Source of the DNA: an uncultured Erysipelotrichaceae bacterium
Lineage (GTDB): Bacteria; Bacillota_I; Bacilli_A; RFN20; CAG-288
Assembly: GCA_902772915.1 (NCBI GenBank)
Contig: CACYCE010000001.1
Span: forward strand, 1 to 34,864
Reading direction: 5' to 3'
DNA length: 34,864 nt
Every line of letters starts with the position of its first letter. The first letter of the stretch is position 1. This document shows, piece after piece, positions 1 to 8,778 of this stretch. Position numbers and translations under genes: made by a program. The notes below the pieces were generated by a model. That model searched no databases. It was given only the letters and a program-made list of their open reading frames with translations, and was not told the DNA's origin.

Positions 1-68
1 AGGAGATATTGATAGAATTTACGTCTGATAATTTTATCGTTTCTGATAGTACCGATGGTAGAATTCAT
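1..68 (-). CDS. N-terminal fragment of an unidentified protein (runs off the left edge)
   Basis: Only the first 22 codons are in the window. The start is well supported: a strong Shine-Dalgarno AGGGAGG (76-82 on the minus strand) lies 7 bases before the ATG at 68-66. The gene begins 19 bases after the stop of the phosphopantetheinyl transferase and on the same strand, so the two are probably co-transcribed. The visible peptide is polar and basic, with several Arg and Lys and no signal peptide in what can be seen. I cannot assign a function. Confidence 0.6.
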   Translation of the reverse strand, partial: MNSTIGTIRNDKIIRRKFYQYL

Positions 69-87
69 ATATTAACCTCCCTGGATT

Positions 88-687
88 TTACAACAAATCT
101 ACAAATTTTAATTCGTTAAGGACAGCTCTAGTGCAACATTTACTACAAATAGAGATAACATAATCTTCCTTGTAGTCGAGAGAAATGAAATTCACTTTAT
201 TTTTAAGTAAATCAACGTCGTATTTGTTAGGTTTCTTTTTAAAACCTGTTCCAAGATATTTGACGTAAGCTTCTTTTTTGGTCCAATAGTAAGTGAAATC
301 TTTACTAGATTTAATATTCTTTAATTCGTTTAAAGAAGAAGAGAAATTAATTAATTCTTTTTCGTAATCTTTAATTATTTCAATATCTACACCAATTTTA
401 TATTTACATAAAGAAATAACTACGTAATCAGAAGAATGCGAGATATTAAATTGAACTCCACCTTTTTTATAAGGCTTACCTTCTTTAGAGTATCTAAGTG
501 TAGATTTAGAAGTGAATTTATCGATTAACAAAGAAGAAATTAGACATCTAATTTGATCATCTCTATTTTTGTAGTAGTTGACTTTCTTTCTTCTATCTTC
601 ACTAATAAATTTTAGACCGTATTTGAAAAGTTCGTCATTTACATCTTTAATAGAGACAATATACAAATTAATTATGTCATCACTCAT
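88..687 (-). CDS. 4'-phosphopantetheinyl transferase, Sfp/AcpT-like
   Basis: This 199-residue protein should transfer the phosphopantetheine arm of CoA to a serine of a carrier protein. Family signatures are visible: the GVDIE block (Asp101 and Glu103, Mg ligands), the W-x-x-K-E-A-x-x-K block at 135-143 (Glu139 third Mg ligand, Lys143 CoA contact) and an N-I-S-H-S motif at 81-85. The length suits a compact Sfp-type enzyme. The only carrier protein in the window is the one at 15281-15529, a plausible but unproven target. No Shine-Dalgarno is visible. A TATAAT lies only about 6 bases before the ATG (694-699, minus), so the message may be leaderless. The next gene downstream (1-68) is probably in the same operon. 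Confidence 0.88.
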   Translation of the reverse strand: MSDDIINLYIVSIKDVNDELFKYGLKFISEDRRKKVNYYKNRDDQIRCLISSLLIDKFTSKSTLRYSKEGKPYKKGGVQFNISHSSDYVVISLCKYKIGVDIEIIKDYEKELINFSSSLNELKNIKSSKDFTYYWTKKEAYVKYLGTGFKKKPNKYDVDLLKNKVNFISLDYKEDYVISICSKCCTRAVLNELKFVDLL

Positions 688-723
688 AATTATATTATAA
701 ATATTTTAGAGTTTATTTATGAA

Positions 724-754
724 CAAAAAAAGTCATTTCGAAATAAAATGACTT
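724..754 (-). terminator. Rho-independent terminator of the deaminase-permease operon
   Basis: Inverted repeat AAGTCATTT (730-738) and AAATGACTT (746-754) with a 7-base loop, followed on the minus strand by seven Ts. It overlaps the stop codon of the permease. Confidence 0.85.
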
Positions 755-2261
755 ATTGATTGTTATTATTTTCTTTATTCTTTTTCTTATGTAAGAAGGA
801 GATGTGCATTGAATCTGGTAGAACCCAAGAGAGGATTATAGAGATTATGAACATATTCAATACGCAATTGGAGAGGAGTTCTCCTAACCATCCTACACCA
901 ATTTTATCGAATATCTCGGTAATGAAATGGACCCCGTTATTAGTAGATATACTCGCTATAGATAAACCAAAACCTAAGCAAGTTGTAATAGATAAAATAA
1001 GAATATTCTTATCAGAAAAACCAATTTGAGAAATTTCTTTCATACCTATAATAGCTATAGATCCAAACAGAATTACCATCGTACCCCCGATTACTGCATC
1101 AGGAATGGTGTAGATGAAATTTGCAATAGGAGGGAATAAAGAGACTATTACTAAAAATAAAGCCCCTGTAAAGATTGTAAATCTATTGACGACTTTAGTC
1201 TGAGCTACGATTCCGACATTTTGAGCAAAGGTGGTTAAAGGTAAGGCTCCAAATAAAGCTCCAAATGATGAATTCAAACCATCGAAAATAAGAGTTCCAA
1301 TATATTCTCTTTTTGTAGGTTCTCTAGATAATCCTGCGCTAGTTAAAGCCGATATATCTCCTATAGCTTCAACTATAGCGATAATAAAACAAATGGTAGT
1401 TAAAGCGATAGAAGTACCATCAAATTTCAATTGAGTAAAATCTAAGAATTTAGGGAAAGAAAAGATTCCTTTAGGACCTAATAAATTTGCCGTATCAATC
1501 TTAAGAATAGAGAAGTCGACCATATTAGGAATACAAATAGAGATTATATAACCTACAGCAATGCCTATAAAAATGTAGATGTTTTTCCACACTCCTTTGA
1601 CAAATAATTGCCATAATATCGCGGAAATTAAGGTGGCAAAAGCAACCAATATATAAGCGTAATAAGGAACGTTATTAGGAGTGGTACCAGTTTCAATCAA
1701 AGCTTTAATTACATTAGCTCCACCCATGAATTGACTAGCTCCTGATGAGAGTAATGAAAAACCAATCGCAAGAACAACTATCGCAGGAACGATCGGTTTA
1801 ATTATTTTACCCCAGAAGCGGTAGAAGATTGATAAGAAGGCAGCGATTAATCCTCCTACAATTATCGCACCCATAATAGTGTAATAAGCATCACTTCCTC
1901 CACCGGCCTTTAAACCAATATTGATTAATATTGGAACGAAAGTGAAACTGGTTCCAATAACTATAGGTAACCTAGCACCGATTAGAAGTTGAATAATGGT
2001 TCCTATTCCTGCCATAAATAGAGCACCTGACATTGCGTATGTAGCAAAAGATGTTCCGTATAAGCCTATGGCGGAGAAGACGATGATTATAGGAGTGACG
2101 TTAGCAGCAAACATGGCTAAAACATGTTGAATACCAAAAGGAATAGCTTTTAATAAAGGCGTTCTTCCATTCAATTCAAAAAGGTTATCTTCTTTAGTTT
2201 GACCTTTAAAAACTGAAGTTATTCCACTTCCTAAATCACGAAAAAAATTATTGATGCTCAT
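753..2261 (-). CDS. NCS2-family nucleobase permease (xanthine/uracil type)
   Basis: A 502-residue polytopic membrane protein with about 12-14 hydrophobic segments. It carries the NCS2 signature around Q-N-V-G-I-V-A-Q-T-K, in the form seen in bacterial xanthine and uracil transporters, and family-typical glycine/proline-rich segments early in the protein (residues about 90-110). It should import a purine or pyrimidine base with protons across the cytoplasmic membrane. It starts 3 bases after the stop of a guanine-deaminase-like gene, so the two form an operon; a purine (xanthine or guanine) is therefore the likelier substrate than uracil. Substrate specificity within NCS2 cannot be fixed by eye. 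Confidence 0.88.
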   Translation of the reverse strand: MSINNFFRDLGSGITSVFKGQTKEDNLFELNGRTPLLKAIPFGIQHVLAMFAANVTPIIIVFSAIGLYGTSFATYAMSGALFMAGIGTIIQLLIGARLPIVIGTSFTFVPILINIGLKAGGGSDAYYTIMGAIIVGGLIAAFLSIFYRFWGKIIKPIVPAIVVLAIGFSLLSSGASQFMGGANVIKALIETGTTPNNVPYYAYILVAFATLISAILWQLFVKGVWKNIYIFIGIAVGYIISICIPNMVDFSILKIDTANLLGPKGIFSFPKFLDFTQLKFDGTSIALTTICFIIAIVEAIGDISALTSAGLSREPTKREYIGTLIFDGLNSSFGALFGALPLTTFAQNVGIVAQTKVVNRFTIFTGALFLVIVSLFPPIANFIYTIPDAVIGGTMVILFGSIAIIGMKEISQIGFSDKNILILSITTCLGFGLSIASISTNNGVHFITEIFDKIGVGWLGELLSNCVLNMFIISIILSWVLPDSMHISFLHKKKNKENNNNQ

Positions 2262-2264
2262 TTA

Positions 2265-2723
2265 TTAATAAATCTTTTTATCTTTTATATTTACGTATTC
2301 TTCGTAGAGCTTTAAGCATGCCTTTCTATCTAATTCGACAAGCATGTTAGATTTATCTCTATTTTGTAAAAATTCGTGAAATTTCTTGTCTCTGAACCCT
2401 ATTTCTTCGGTATCTGCCATCGAGCAGCCGTAGTAGACTTTGTCTATATTTGCCCATAAAATCGCTGACATACACATAGGGCAGGGATCACCGGTAGTGT
2501 AGAGTTCACATCCACTTAAATCGTAAGTTCCTAAATTCTTACAGGCCTTGTGAATCGCCATGATTTCACCATGGCAAGTAGGATCGTTATTTTTTAAAAC
2601 TTGGTTATGTCCTTTACCGACGACTTTTCCGTCTTTGACAATGACCGCTCCAAAAGGTCCGCCATGACCATTTCTAATACCTTTTTTAGCTTCGTTAATA
2701 GCCATTCTCATAAACTTATTCAT
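2265..2723 (-). CDS. Cytidine-deaminase-superfamily nucleobase deaminase, guanine deaminase (GuaD)-like
   Basis: A 152-residue zinc deaminase. His51, Cys81 and Cys84 (in P-C-P-M-C) are the zinc ligands and Glu53 is the proton shuttle. The usual H-A-E is H-G-E here. The N-terminal G-G-P-F-G-A-V-I-V block and the C-terminal extension resemble Bacillus GuaD more than tRNA deaminase TadA. It would convert guanine to xanthine and ammonia in the cytosol. A GAGGT Shine-Dalgarno precedes the ATG at a good distance. The gene is first in an operon with the base permease, which supports purine salvage. A more general deaminase (cytosine, adenosine-like bases) is the alternative. Confidence 0.8.
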   Translation of the reverse strand: MNKFMRMAINEAKKGIRNGHGGPFGAVIVKDGKVVGKGHNQVLKNNDPTCHGEIMAIHKACKNLGTYDLSGCELYTTGDPCPMCMSAILWANIDKVYYGCSMADTEEIGFRDKKFHEFLQNRDKSNMLVELDRKACLKLYEEYVNIKDKKIY

Positions 2724-2764
2724 ATATATACCTCGTATCCAAACACGTTGAGTGCTTTAATAGT

Positions 2765-2784
2765 ATAGTTAAAAAATTAACTAT
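2765..2784. promoter_or_regulatory. Perfect inverted repeat in the promoter region of the deaminase-permease operon
   Basis: ATAGTTAA and TTAACTAT flank a 4-base A loop, 42-61 bases upstream of the deaminase start, next to a minus-strand TATACT -10-like hexamer. It could be an operator or an RNA hairpin. No purine riboswitch core was recognised in this leader. Confidence 0.4.
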
Positions 2785-2830
2785 TTAATATCTATTATTA
2801 AAAAATGCTGCCATTTTTAGTATTGCAGTC

Positions 2831-2862
2831 CAAAAATAAAGGTCACTACTACAATAGTGACC
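2831..2862 (-). terminator. Rho-independent terminator of the ABC exporter operon
   Basis: Stem GGTCACTA (2841-2848) / TAGTGACC (2855-2862) with a 6-base loop, followed on the minus strand by TTTATTTTTG. It lies directly after the stop of the second ABC gene. Confidence 0.85.
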
Positions 2863-2869
2863 TAATAAA

Positions 2870-4723
2870 TTACGTATCCAAACCTTGGAATTGAGTATCG
2901 TAGAGTTTCTTATAAACTCCATCTATAGCTAACAATTCTCGATGATTACCTTTTTCGACTATCTGACCTTGATCGAGAACTAAGATTAAGTCTGCATCTT
3001 GAATGGTAGATAATCTGTGAGCGACGATAATAGAAGTTCTATTTTTCATCAATCTAACCATAGCGTCTTGGATGTTCTTTTCAGTTCTAGTATCAACTGA
3101 AGAAGTCGCTTCATCTAAGATTAAGATCTTCGGGTCAGAAATAACCGCTCTAGCGATAGTTAATAATTGTCTTTGACCTTGGGAAATATTTGTAGCACCT
3201 TCGTTAAGAATAGTCTTCTTACCTTCAGGAAGAGCTTCTACAAAGGAAGAACAATTCGCAAATTCTAAGGCTGCATCAATTTCTTCATCAGTAGCACCTT
3301 CTCTTCCATAACGGATGTTATTTTCTATAGAATCACCAAATAAGACAGGATCTTGTAAGACTATAGAAATCGAATCTCTAAGGTCTTTTTTAGAGATGTT
3401 TTGAATGTTGATACCATCGATTTTTATGGAACCAGAGTCGATATCGTAGAATCTTAAAAGCAAATTGACAATAGTAGTTTTACCTGAGCCAGTCGCCCCG
3501 ACTAAAGCGATCTTATGACCAGCTCTTAAATCGATAGAGAAGTTATTTAAGACTTTCTTTTCAGGAGTGTAAGAGAAATTGACATTCTCAAAATCAATAT
3601 TGCCTTTAACTTTCTCGACTGGGAATTCTTCTTTCTTAGAGAAGTCTTCGCTCTTTTCATCTAAGACTTTGAAAACACGTTCTGCACCTGCTAAAGCGGA
3701 AAGCAAAGAAGAATACAATTGCGCAATTTCATTTATAGGTCTAGTAAATTGCTTGGTGGTTGTTAAGAACATGATGACTATTGAGACATCTATAGGTTGA
3801 CCACTCAAGGTATAAGAAATGTGATTTAAGACTAATAGAGAACCAAATATACATACTAAGAAATAACCGACATTTCCAACGAAATTCATAACAGGACCCA
3901 TCGAACCTGCTATGATTTGCGCTTTAATTGAGTAGTGAGTGAAATTATCGGAATATTTGTTGAATTCATCTATAGCCTTTTCTTGGTGATTGTAAACTTT
4001 AACTGTCTTAAAGCCATTGACCATCTCTTCAGTTTGACCATTCAATTGCCCTAAGACTTCTTGCTGCTTTTTAAATAGAGGTCTGACGAATTTACCAATT
4101 AAGAAAGTAACTAACAAAGTTAACAATAAGACAAAGAAACTTACTAGAGTTAATAAAGGTGAGTAATAAATCATTATACCTAAGCATCCTAAGATAGTTA
4201 GAACGCCGGATATCAATGAAGATAACGATTGAGTAATAGCGTTAGAGACATTATCTATATCGTTAGTCATTCTCGACATCAAATCACCATGTGAATTGTT
4301 ATCTAAATAAGAAATAGGTAGATAGATAATCTTATTAAATAACTCATTTCTCATCTTTCTTACGACTCTAACTGATAAGAATGAGCAGAATAGAGTCATA
4401 AAGTAATTAGATACAGAAATAGTGATATAAGTACCTAACAACAAAAACAGATACAAATAGAATTGTCCTTCGTTAGGATTCATAGTGAATTGTTTAGTTT
4501 CAACATCATAAGTGCCTAAGGAGGCGACTAAATTCTTAATGAAAATTGATGTAGCGATTGTTAAACCTGAATAGATTACTACAGACATAACAATACCGAC
4601 TAAAAGAATTCTATGTTCAGTTAAATAAGAGAGAAGTCTCTTGATAGTTTTCTTTCTATCTTTAGGCTTTTCTTGTGGTTGGGCAAATCTACCTCCCATA
4701 CCACCTCTTCTAGGTCCTGCCAT
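2870..4723 (-). CDS. ABC exporter half-transporter, catalytic-site subunit of a heterodimer
   Basis: A 617-residue type IV ABC exporter half: a Gly/Arg-rich N-terminus, six membrane segments (about 35-330), then a nucleotide-binding domain. Walker A is G-A-T-G-S-G-K-T-T (409-417), the Q-loop Gln is near 457, Walker B ends in Asp537-Glu538 (catalytic Glu present) and the H-loop is His569. The signature motif is degenerate, I-S-Q-G-Q (513-517) instead of LSGGQ. The partner gene ends 1 base upstream and has the complementary defects, so together they give one good and one degenerate ATP site, as in LmrCD, BmrCD and TM287/288. The substrate is unknown; drugs or lipids are usual. A strong AGGGAGG lies inside the upstream gene. 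Confidence 0.92.
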   Translation of the reverse strand: MAGPRRGGMGGRFAQPQEKPKDRKKTIKRLLSYLTEHRILLVGIVMSVVIYSGLTIATSIFIKNLVASLGTYDVETKQFTMNPNEGQFYLYLFLLLGTYITISVSNYFMTLFCSFLSVRVVRKMRNELFNKIIYLPISYLDNNSHGDLMSRMTNDIDNVSNAITQSLSSLISGVLTILGCLGIMIYYSPLLTLVSFFVLLLTLLVTFLIGKFVRPLFKKQQEVLGQLNGQTEEMVNGFKTVKVYNHQEKAIDEFNKYSDNFTHYSIKAQIIAGSMGPVMNFVGNVGYFLVCIFGSLLVLNHISYTLSGQPIDVSIVIMFLTTTKQFTRPINEIAQLYSSLLSALAGAERVFKVLDEKSEDFSKKEEFPVEKVKGNIDFENVNFSYTPEKKVLNNFSIDLRAGHKIALVGATGSGKTTIVNLLLRFYDIDSGSIKIDGINIQNISKKDLRDSISIVLQDPVLFGDSIENNIRYGREGATDEEIDAALEFANCSSFVEALPEGKKTILNEGATNISQGQRQLLTIARAVISDPKILILDEATSSVDTRTEKNIQDAMVRLMKNRTSIIVAHRLSTIQDADLILVLDQGQIVEKGNHRELLAIDGVYKKLYDTQFQGLDT

Positions 4724-4724
4724 T

Positions 4725-6476
4725 TTAGTTAGCCTCCCTCTTTAATTGCGAAGAATAGATATCTTGATAAATAAGATTGTTCTTCATCAAGTTCTCGTGG
4801 GTGTCAAAACCATTTATATTTCCATTATCTAAAACGATGATTTTATCGGCGTTTTTAGCTGTTGCAATTCTTTGAGCAATAATAATTTTTGTCGTGTTAG
4901 GCATCTCTTTTTTAAGAGCTTTATGCAATTTAGCTTCGGTAACTAAATCTAAAGCGGAAGTCGAATCATCAAAGATGATTATCTGAGGCTTTTTAAGTAG
5001 AGCGCGAGCGATAGATACACGTTGCTTTTGACCTCCGGATAACTCGTTACCTTGTTCACCTACGTAGGAATCTATACCTTGAGGTTTGCTAGTTATAAAA
5101 TCTTCTGCTTGCGAAATAGAAGCTACTTTATTTATTTCATCATCAGAAGCATCTTCGTTACCAAAAGCGATGTTTTCTTTAATAGAACCGGAGAATAATT
5201 CAGCTTTTTGTAAGCAGATAGATATAATATTTCTCAAATCTTTCTGTTTAAAATCTCTGACGTCTCTATTGTCTACTAAGATTTTTCCCTCAGACACATC
5301 GTAAAAACGAACTAATAAGTTAACTAAAGTTGATTTTCCACAACCTGTAGAACCGACTATAGCGATAGTTTCACCTTGTTTAATTTCAAAACTTATATTT
5401 TTTAATATGTCCTTTTCCGATTCTGGGTAGTGGAAAGATACATTTTCAAATTTAATAGTACCTTCTTCTTTTAAAGTAGATAATTCTTCCTTGCCATCTT
5501 CTAAATCTACAGGAGCATCGAGAATTTCATTGATTCTGCTTGCGGAAGCAAAAGCACGGGCTAGGGCAGCAAACATCATGCCTAGCATAACTATAGAAGA
5601 ACAAATCATCATAATGTAGGTGTTAGCTTGAGTAATTTGACCGACCATAATCATTTCATCTAAGCCTATTAAATCTTTATAAGCGGAAAAAATAGAACGC
5701 CCACCTAAATAATAGATGACGATTTGAGAACCGTAGACTAACAATGTAAATAGAGGCATAACTACAGCCATGACTTTGGCTATATATAAATTCTTTTCGG
5801 TATATTCATTATTAGCCACGACAAATCTATCGTATTCGTAAGGCTCTTTAGAGAAAGCTTTTACAACTCTGGCTCCAGAGACATTTTCATGGACGATAGT
5901 ATTAACTTTATCGAGCTTTTGCTGAATGATTTTGAATATGGGGAAGACTAGACGGACAAAGAAGACAATTAACAATACTTCTAAAGGTAATAAAACTAGA
6001 ATGACAATACCAAACTTAATAGAAATCATCAAAGTAAAGATAATACCTAGAACAAAAAAGGAAGTCGCTCTAATTAGTCCTCTAAGAACCATAGCGATCA
6101 TATTTTGAACTTGAGTAATATCGTTAGTGACTCTAGTTACTAAAGAACCAGTTTTAAAATCGTCAGATTGGTGAATAGATAATTTCATAATTTTAGCGAA
6201 GACTTCTTTTCTTAAATCATTAGAGAAGTTAAAGGCTGCTAAATTCGTAAAAACCCCTGAAAGTACACCTAATATGACACCAGCAAATACAATTGCTAAC
6301 ATAATTAAGCCGTATTTAACAACATTATCCATATTAGAGGTTTGGATACCAAAGTCGACCATTTTTTCCATGTATTGGGCAAGGATTAAATCCATTGCAA
6401 CTTCGCCAATCATACACAAAGGAGCTAAAATAGCGAAGAACCAATATTTCTTTATATAACGTAAGAGTTTAATCAT
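4725..6476 (-). CDS. ABC exporter half-transporter, degenerate-site subunit of a heterodimer
   Basis: A 583-residue ABC exporter half with six membrane segments (about 12-310) and a C-terminal ATPase domain. Walker A is G-S-T-G-C-G-K-S-T (375-383) and the signature is an intact L-S-G-G-Q (479-483). The residue after the Walker B Asp503 is Asp504, not Glu, and the H-loop His is replaced by Gln535. This is the classic non-hydrolysing half of a heterodimer; its intact signature completes the catalytic site of the 617-residue partner encoded 1 base downstream. It is first in the operon and has a GAGGA Shine-Dalgarno. No regulator gene is adjacent. Confidence 0.92.
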   Translation of the reverse strand: MIKLLRYIKKYWFFAILAPLCMIGEVAMDLILAQYMEKMVDFGIQTSNMDNVVKYGLIMLAIVFAGVILGVLSGVFTNLAAFNFSNDLRKEVFAKIMKLSIHQSDDFKTGSLVTRVTNDITQVQNMIAMVLRGLIRATSFFVLGIIFTLMISIKFGIVILVLLPLEVLLIVFFVRLVFPIFKIIQQKLDKVNTIVHENVSGARVVKAFSKEPYEYDRFVVANNEYTEKNLYIAKVMAVVMPLFTLLVYGSQIVIYYLGGRSIFSAYKDLIGLDEMIMVGQITQANTYIMMICSSIVMLGMMFAALARAFASASRINEILDAPVDLEDGKEELSTLKEEGTIKFENVSFHYPESEKDILKNISFEIKQGETIAIVGSTGCGKSTLVNLLVRFYDVSEGKILVDNRDVRDFKQKDLRNIISICLQKAELFSGSIKENIAFGNEDASDDEINKVASISQAEDFITSKPQGIDSYVGEQGNELSGGQKQRVSIARALLKKPQIIIFDDSTSALDLVTEAKLHKALKKEMPNTTKIIIAQRIATAKNADKIIVLDNGNINGFDTHENLMKNNLIYQDIYSSQLKREAN

Positions 6477-6615
6477 TTGTATTCCTCATTTATTAACATG
6501 TTTATATTATTAAACATTTCAACTTAAAAATATATAAAATATGATTAGTTTTTTATTGAGAAAAAACTTTAATTAAAAAAACTATATACAAAAAGTATCT
6601 AGACTTCAATTGTAT

Positions 6616-8007
6616 TTAGATTAGATTTACCGGAGCGTCAGTAATGACAACTTTCAACCAATATTTAGAAGTAGAGTAGGCTAAATAAGTATTTGAAGTT
6701 CCATTAACTAATTGGTAATGAGTAAATTCTATAGGAGACGTACTTACGTATTTCATAGTAACAGGATATTCTTTTAAATTTGTATTACTCGCAAGAGTAT
6801 AACTACTTAAATAAGAACTCATTTCTTCTTGTTCGGATTGATTAGGGAAGTAAGCGTAATATGTATCTACAGAATATTTATTACCCCTATTTAAGATTTC
6901 TTGATGGTCGTATATACCTCTTCCTGAGGTAGGAACTTTAAAAGAATAATTTGTCGCAGCAGATTTCAATAAAGAGTAATCTTCTTGGTTGTTATGAATA
7001 CCAAAAGAAGAGATACCTAAAGTTAAGCCTATAATAATAAATATAGATGAAATAGCTACGCTCGAACCGATTTTTATTCTCTTATCTTTGGAATGAGCGA
7101 TTAACAAATAAGCTAATAATAGGATATTTATACCTAAAATTACAAAGCCTAAATAGGAATATTTAATTATTGAAGAAGTGCAATCAATATCCGCATCCGT
7201 TCGACCTAAAACTGTGATGACGATTAATAGAATTACAGATATTAATAAAGAAAAGATTGAAAAGAAGAAATTAAGATTGTTTTTCTTGATAGATTTAACT
7301 AAATTTTCTTTCTCTTCAGGGTTAAATTCCAATTTGTTTTCAATATGTTTTTTAGAATAAATATCTTCTTCTAAACGAGGGAATTCCATGAATAAATCTT
7401 CGCGATTTAAATTAGTCTCTAATCCTTCTTCGATCTTATCGAACAAAGTTTTTAAAACTAATTTTCTCATCTCTAGGATGTAATTATTTGAGGGTTTATT
7501 AAAATATGCTAAATAGCGAACGTAATTTCTTTTAGCTTCGGCGTATTTATCTAGATAGAGAAGGCAAATTATTTCTGCGTGTAAATAGCTCATTCTATAA
7601 CGATCGTAAGTAGGATTGCCTTCAAAAATCGCAATAGCTTTATTAATTTCTCCTAAATTCATGTAGATAGTGGCTTTTTGATAGTTTTTTAAAGTCTGAT
7701 TGACGATGAATTTTCTTTTCAATCTCTCATCGATGAGGTTTAAACAGGATGTATAATCTTTCTTTTTAAATAGAGCGTTGTATTTCTTGGCAAAGTCTAA
7801 ATCGTAGAACATCACTATCATCATATAGATGTAAAATAATCCAATTACAACCGTGACAATAATAAAAACCATCAAGCTAGTTAATATGTAAAATAAAGCG
7901 GATAATAAGGCGCAAAATAAAGCAATGCTTACAGAACTAATTAACGTTCTTGTCTTGTTTAGTTTGTCGATGTAATCAATAGATTGTTCCCAAGTTTTAA
8001 GTTCCAT
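6616..8007 (-). CDS. Membrane protein with TPR-like cytoplasmic region, function unknown
   Basis: I do not recognise a family. The protein (463 residues from the chosen ATG) has two adjacent hydrophobic segments near the N-terminus (about 25-70), a helical middle with TPR-like pairs (about 75-210), a charged linker, two or three more membrane segments (about 245-340) and a C-terminal region of about 110 residues that looks extracytoplasmic, rich in Tyr, Ser and Asn. An upstream GTG in frame is possible, but AGGTG sits 6 bases before the ATG at 8007, so I prefer that start. It is transcribed alone and divergently from the next gene. Confidence 0.75.
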   Translation of the reverse strand: MELKTWEQSIDYIDKLNKTRTLISSVSIALFCALLSALFYILTSLMVFIIVTVVIGLFYIYMMIVMFYDLDFAKKYNALFKKKDYTSCLNLIDERLKRKFIVNQTLKNYQKATIYMNLGEINKAIAIFEGNPTYDRYRMSYLHAEIICLLYLDKYAEAKRNYVRYLAYFNKPSNNYILEMRKLVLKTLFDKIEEGLETNLNREDLFMEFPRLEEDIYSKKHIENKLEFNPEEKENLVKSIKKNNLNFFFSIFSLLISVILLIVITVLGRTDADIDCTSSIIKYSYLGFVILGINILLLAYLLIAHSKDKRIKIGSSVAISSIFIIIGLTLGISSFGIHNNQEDYSLLKSAATNYSFKVPTSGRGIYDHQEILNRGNKYSVDTYYAYFPNQSEQEEMSSYLSSYTLASNTNLKEYPVTMKYVSTSPIEFTHYQLVNGTSNTYLAYSTSKYWLKVVITDAPVNLI

Positions 8008-8050
8008 AAAATTCACCTATAGAGAATTATATAACAATGTTTTAAAAAGC

Positions 8051-8076
8051 GCATGAATATCTGAGCATATTCGTGT
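8051..8076. repeat. Inverted repeat between divergent genes
   Basis: GCATGAATAT and ATATTCGTGT pair over 10 bases (two G-T) around a 6-base CTGAGC loop. It sits between two divergently transcribed membrane-protein genes and could be an operator or a leader hairpin. Confidence 0.35.
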
Positions 8077-8094
8077 ATATTTTATCGAGCAAGT

Positions 8095-8132
8095 AGTAAA
8101 TTATTAGCATAAAAGTAAATTATTAACGTAAA
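8095..8132. repeat. Tandem 19-bp direct repeat upstream of the 8152 gene
   Basis: Two head-to-tail copies of a 19-base AT-rich unit beginning AGTAAATTATTA; 17 of 19 positions agree. The second copy ends just before the Shine-Dalgarno (AAGGAAGAG) of the 8152 gene. Confidence 0.6.
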
Positions 8133-8151
8133 AAAGGAAGAGATATATCTT

Positions 8152-8778
8152 ATGAATATTGCAAAAAAACAATTAGTATCATATTTACTTAACGCTTTGA
8201 TTTTCATTTTAGGTTTTACTGCAGTATTGAGATCGTTAATTTACCATAACACCGGATCGAATTTAGGTTACTATACTGAATTGAGTAATTTATTTGGCGG
8301 AATCGTGGCTTTGATGTACGTCTTAACTGCTTTTATTGATAATTCTATTTATAAGAGAGCAGTTACTTTTTTCAAAGTTGTCACTGTCACTATGTTATCT
8401 ATTACATTCCTAGTTTCTGCAGTTTATTTAGCCCCTACTTTTGGTAGCTATATCTTATTTGGAGAAAGATTAGTTTTAGTACATTTTATCATTCCTTTAA
8501 TCGCTCTAATTTCTTTTTTGTTATTCGATACTTACGAATTTAAGTTCTACGATACATTCAGTGGAGCTTGCGCTACTAGCGTATACGGATTAGCTTGGAT
8601 TATTAAAATGTTAGCTACTTCTAGCGATGTTGATGCTCCTTATCCCTTCTTGCAAATATTTAGACAACCGGGATGGCAATCAGCGCTGTGGTTTATTGGA
8701 TTAGTAGGTTTAGCCTATCTAGTTTCTTTCTTACTTTATCTAGGTAATAAGAAATTATCTAAATTAATCAACTTCTAA
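8152..8778 (+). CDS. Six-helix integral membrane protein, possibly Pr6Pr family
   Basis: A 208-residue protein made almost entirely of about six hydrophobic segments joined by short loops. The first helix is followed by an L-G-Y-Y-T-E-L-S-N block; this resembles the Pr6Pr (FAR-17a/AIG1-like) membrane family, but I am not sure. The ATG has an AAGGAAGAG Shine-Dalgarno about 10 bases upstream. The last 15 bases overlap the end of the convergent GH2 gene, and no terminator separates them. Function and substrate are unknown. Confidence 0.75.
   Translation: MNIAKKQLVSYLLNALIFILGFTAVLRSLIYHNTGSNLGYYTELSNLFGGIVALMYVLTAFIDNSIYKRAVTFFKVVTVTMLSITFLVSAVYLAPTFGSYILFGERLVLVHFIIPLIALISFLLFDTYEFKFYDTFSGACATSVYGLAWIIKMLATSSDVDAPYPFLQIFRQPGWQSALWFIGLVGLAYLVSFLLYLGNKKLSKLINF

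Noticed and set aside
2265-2723. tRNA adenosine deaminase TadA
   Set aside because: The C-terminal half and the operon with a base permease fit guanine deaminase better, although the zinc motifs are shared.
2735-2760. GAGTGCTTTAA half-site resembling one CIRCE arm upstream of the deaminase
   Set aside because: Only one arm is present and the second arm at 9-base spacing is missing, unlike the near-perfect site at 23100-23126.
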